Source: Scomber scombrus (taxonomy: Eukaryota; Chordata; Actinopteri; Scombriformes; Scombridae). From it: DNA of 64,000 nucleotides. Position 1 is the first letter of the stretch; every line of letters begins with the position of its first letter. The position numbers and the translations under genes are program-made. The stretch is from contig NC_084977.1 in assembly GCF_963691925.1 (NCBI RefSeq), positions 17,869,215 to 17,933,214 on the forward strand, read 5' to 3'. This document shows, in pieces, positions 60,503-64,000 of the stretch. The notes beneath the pieces were generated by a model that was not told where the DNA came from, did no database searches, and saw only the letters and a program-made list of their open reading frames with translations.

Positions 60503-61275
60503 AAATTATTTACTAAGATCCCTAATAGTAGATACTAAATTGCGTGCGCAGTGCAATAGATTGCGCGTTTCGTTTGCGTGCGTTTTGCAGGTGATCTGCT
60601 AAGAATAACTGCGTAAATGAAAACAGGTGCAACAGGGTGGAGACAGCAGTATTTAAATGAGGGGTTTGCGTGTCTGAATGGAGAGTTTGGACGAGCAGAA
60701 AAATGCAAGCGCAAAATGAAATGTGAACAAATATATTGAGTTATAACAAAAACAAATATTACCAGAAAAAAACGACATATGGGAGAGTATTTGTGACAAA
60801 GTCAATGTTTTTAGTAAAACCAAAAATATTCCACTCCAAAAATATTAACAGGGGTGGAAAAAACTCCGTCCTGTGCATATTCTGTCATTGTGCCTCCGTC
60901 TCCTCCTCTCCACAATAACAGCAGTCATCTGTGCTCAGTGCGCAGCTGGTTAATATCTGCCCTGCAAAGGTATTATTTATAGACGCAGTTAGCATCAGAA
61001 ATAATACCTTCAGGTTTGGTAAATCACAATGCGTGTACTAAATAACATATTTGCATTTTCTCCTCCCTGTATTTTGCGCACTGGGGTTGAAATGCCTCAT
61101 ACTACATATTCATTATGGCAAACGTACTAAATGGACAGCGCGTACTATCTTGCACAGTTGAAAGACGCAAACCTCAGTGCGCTGCGTTAGTAGATCAGCT
61201 TGCATATTTTCTGCGGGTGATGTCAAGTTTGCACACATTTTTACACACACAAACCTTTAGTAAATCCGGCCCTAA
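60503..61275 (-). mobile_element. non-autonomous Harbinger-like element
   Basis: The right end reads TTAGTAAATCCGGCCC followed by TAA (61273-61275), so on the - strand it starts GGGCCGGATTTACTAA beside a TAA, which fits the Harbinger 3-bp TWA target site. The left end retains ATTTACTAAGATCCCTAATAG but has lost the GGGCCGG terminus. The interior has repeated TTGCGTGCG and GCGC words and a GGAGGAGACGGAGG segment (- strand). No transposase frame is present. It sits directly against the LINE tail. Confidence 0.6.
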
Positions 61276-61679
61276 GTGTCTTACCTGTCGGAGTGAAAAG
61301 GCATTTTCAATTTTTAAAAAAATGTGTATTATTTTATGAAAGTTGCCATGTCCCTCTTCTTCCTTCATGGTCTATTATGAAACATGTGCTCATTTACAAA
61401 GATAAGGGGGCAGAATAAATGAATTAACGACGTCCATTGGAGTGGCTGATGTGGTCACAGCAGGCAGAGGCTGAGCCAGCTGGTGGCCACTCTTCACTGC
61501 CTCCCCTACACCCTGGTGCAAATCTCACTCTGCAAAGGAAAAAAGAGAGGTATTTGGATCAAATCCCAATCTACTGTATCATTCATGCTCCACTGTCACA
61601 CATCAGGCTGCATTCACACAGCGGCCAGGAGCGTGGGGTATTAATGAGGGCTTGGAATGCCAAATTCTGAATTAAGATA

Positions 61680-62850
61680 AAGATGTTAGCTGACATTGAA
61701 GCTCAAACAAGAGGGGATAATTACATAGCAGGAAGCAAGAAACTGGAAGCAATAAACAGAAACATGTTCATTTAGGGAAAATAAATCTTCATTCGGCTGA
61801 AAAAATCAGCCACCTAACTTTTTAAACCTTCTGGGAGATTTTCCAGGTGTCAGTCAACAAGCTTCAGTGCGCCTTTTTAAAAGATTTTCATGAAATCTTC
61901 AGGCTTCATTGGATTCTGCTGTTAAGTTATGTAATAGGCCATCACAGTGCACAGGATCTTGCCAAAGTATCATTAAATTAAAATTAAGTCATGAACATCA
62001 ATCAATCATGACTGCTCTGTTCCTCTTTCATCATACTAATAAAACAACATATGAGTGAATGACACTGACATTTCATGGGTTAACAGTCTAATTAAATAAA
62101 CATCCAGACAATTTCACTCCGCTTTCAAAACAATTCCTTGTTTCTTTTTAAGCTAAGAGTATAGTTGACCTCTGGGCTAATTGCAGATTAAGGCTACTAA
62201 TTAAAATAAGCAAAGCAAAGTAATGAAAACAAAATTAAGCTCTGGCATGTTTGGAGTTTTAATAACACCAGGCATTCAGTAACACTAAGCCTGCCATTTG
62301 GCTTTCTATGATATGATGAGTTAGAGGGGTTTTTAGGCATTGTCACTGTGCGGCCATTTCCAAGTGTAAGGTCCAGATCATGTAACCTCTGCTTAAATTT
62401 CTCTAAGGCTCAGAAGACAGCATTAATTAAATTACCGTCCTGCCTGCGCCTCTTGTCTATACTTTTGGTGATGAATGAACAGCAACTGAATACTTTTATC
62501 AGGTAAACCTGAATGATGGCAGTTATCCAGAAGGTCACGCTAGAATCAGATTGACTGAACAGCCCCACTTGGCTAAAGGATATTTCAGCAGTGATTTTAC
62601 CTGATGAAACTTGATCTCTGACCTGCTTTTCAAATTTACATATTCATCCTCACTGCAGGTGAGAGCCGTTATTGGCAATTGAAATTCTCACTGCACAGTG
62701 TGACTCAAAGGCATAAATATCACTTCTAGGTGGATGAGGCGGAGGGATGAATGAGAAGGAAACCACAGTGGAAAACCTGAGATAAAAAGCCAGTGTTTGA
62801 TTAATTAATGAAGCCACCTCGTTGTAGAATAAAGGCATCCATTACTAACT
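61680..62850. other. candidate conserved noncoding stretch
   Basis: About 1.2 kb free of recognisable repeats, rich in ATTA, TAATTA and CAATCAATCATGAC-type words and without a coding frame. The contrast with the transposon cluster before it suggests constraint. Enhancer function is inference only. Confidence 0.25.
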
Positions 62851-64000
62851 ACAGATAAAACAATAACACAAAGCTGTTTCTTTTTCAAGATGAGAAATCA
62901 AAGGTTTGACCTTCTTTTGTAGTTTAGAAAGCTCCCTGTCTCCAGAGAGAGCTGTCTGCTCTCACTCCTTATTGAATGAGTGACACAGCAGAGTTTGAAT
63001 GCTATCGTGTTAGCGGAAGATGCAATTTGACAGTTTGCACAAACTTTTGCCACATGTGGAAAGTACACAGACAACCAACTGTCTCGCTGTGCTACATTTT
63101 ATTTGCTCGTCACTCTGTCAGATGCTTCAACCAAAGCCGTTTGAAAACACACCAGATGTTCTCATCGTCTATTCTCCATCCATTTAATAATCACAAAACT
63201 GCCACAAGTCAATCTGCAGGAAATAAATGTGTGAAGAAGACAGATAAGTCAATGCCATGTTAGCACCACAGATGTTTGAATTATTGATGAGGTGTAGGAA
63301 GACCACGGCTTTCTTGGGATGCCTGTCTCTCTTTTATTTATGTTGACGCAAAAAAAATTTTATGGTTATGAACTGTAACAGCCAGTTTTCTGGGAAAGTT
63401 GGAGCGAAACATTGACGCTCCTTGCACTTCAAAACACTACAATAGATTGGTCTTGGAAGTTTGATCTGACACCCTACTAGATTCAAATCCTGTGTCTTTT
63501 GTTTTTCCGTATTGTTTGCTAGCAGAGTCTGTATGATCTCGTCCCCTTCCTGTCTTGATGTAGAGTGCAGGCATCTGTCCCTCTTCAACATCTCTTGTTT
63601 TCCCGCATAGCAAGGTTTCTCCTGCTTTGCAGAATCAAGCGGTGCCCTGTGTGCTTCCGAGTTAGCCTGCTATTTGTACGCCTCCTTCCTCCTCCAGTAC
63701 CCTGCAGCTGTGAATTCTGCTTACATGTACACAATGGCCATGTTTATAAAAAGAAGAGCACCTCACTTTATTTCCTGCCTACAGTAATTGGCCAACAAAA
63801 CTGTGATCATTTTTAATTAATTATGAGCACGCACATTAGGACTGCTGTGAGCAATTACAGCCATAGTATTGATATACGTCTGAGTATAATTAGAATGCAG
63901 GGACATACGGTGAGTACTTCAAATTCTTTACATCACCTTATCTAATGTTTGCTCCAACCCTGGCTTTTCCTCTAAAGCCCTAGTCATCCAGGCCTGTTTG

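Larger units (their letters stand above)
54143..64000 (+). other. negr1: negr1 intron downstream of Ig2 (partial)
   Basis: A phase 1 intron starting GTAAGT, not finished within the window. I scanned for the Ig3 exon (its tryptophan and YxC motifs after a TT-starting acceptor) and saw none. In 54143-56149 I recognise only a T run at 54178-54189. The 126-codon open frame at 55068-55448 has no family features. Stretches 61276-61679 and 62851-64000 show nothing identifiable. Confidence 0.85.

Noticed and set aside
54143..64000. The next negr1 exon (start of Ig3)
   Set aside because: No acceptor followed by a phase-compatible Ig3-like sequence was found. It must lie beyond the window.

Overview
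This window is vertebrate, almost certainly teleost fish, genomic DNA. Its only host gene is a partial copy of negr1 (neuronal growth regulator 1), which encodes an IgLON-family GPI-anchored cell-adhesion protein. Three consecutive coding exons lie on the + strand: 7493-7731 (most of Ig domain 1), 30294-30419 (first half of Ig domain 2) and 54011-54142 (second half of Ig domain 2). Reading frame and splice phase fit across all three. The signal-peptide exon lies upstream of the window. The Ig3 and GPI-signal exons lie downstream. The rest is intron: at least 7.5 kb, then 22.6 kb, 23.6 kb and at least 9.9 kb.

The introns are rich in fish-type mobile DNA. The largest piece is an almost complete L1/Tx1-type LINE in sense orientation at about 46.9-52.7 kb. 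It has an ORF1 (coiled coil plus RNA-binding region), an ORF2 (APE endonuclease, reverse transcriptase, CCHC knuckle) and a poly(A) tail. Each ORF carries exactly one in-frame stop codon. Other LINE pieces are a 5'-truncated Rex1-like copy with a GATA tail (15.5-16.4 kb, - strand), an L2-like 3' end (43.7-44.05 kb, - strand), a heavily decayed LINE (44.96-45.86 kb) and a LINE 3' end at 59.6-60.5 kb.

DNA-transposon material includes a Harbinger-like element with a remnant Myb-like gene (57.9-59.5 kb), a non-autonomous Harbinger-like element (60.5-61.3 kb), two copies of a TIR element resembling hAT MITEs (21.9 and 39.3 kb), four copies of a MITE with ATTAATC-type ends (10.4, 16.4, 32.2, 41.7 kb) and a 62-bp hairpin element (29.3 kb). 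The most striking structure is a 1.23-kb foldback element at 36047-37279. It has inverted arms of about 395 bp and a candidate 6-bp ATCAAG target duplication. A 1.7-kb unclassified element at 56.15-57.89 kb contains a tandem duplication with a period of about 0.61 kb and two adjacent perfect hairpins.

Simple repeats include (AT)47, a long (CA)n, a GATA array and a 19-base G run. A few TE-poor stretches look like candidate conserved noncoding elements, which is inference only. I found no tRNA, rRNA, CRISPR, operon or bacterial/viral gene system. The novelty here is in mobile-element structure, not in a new pathway.
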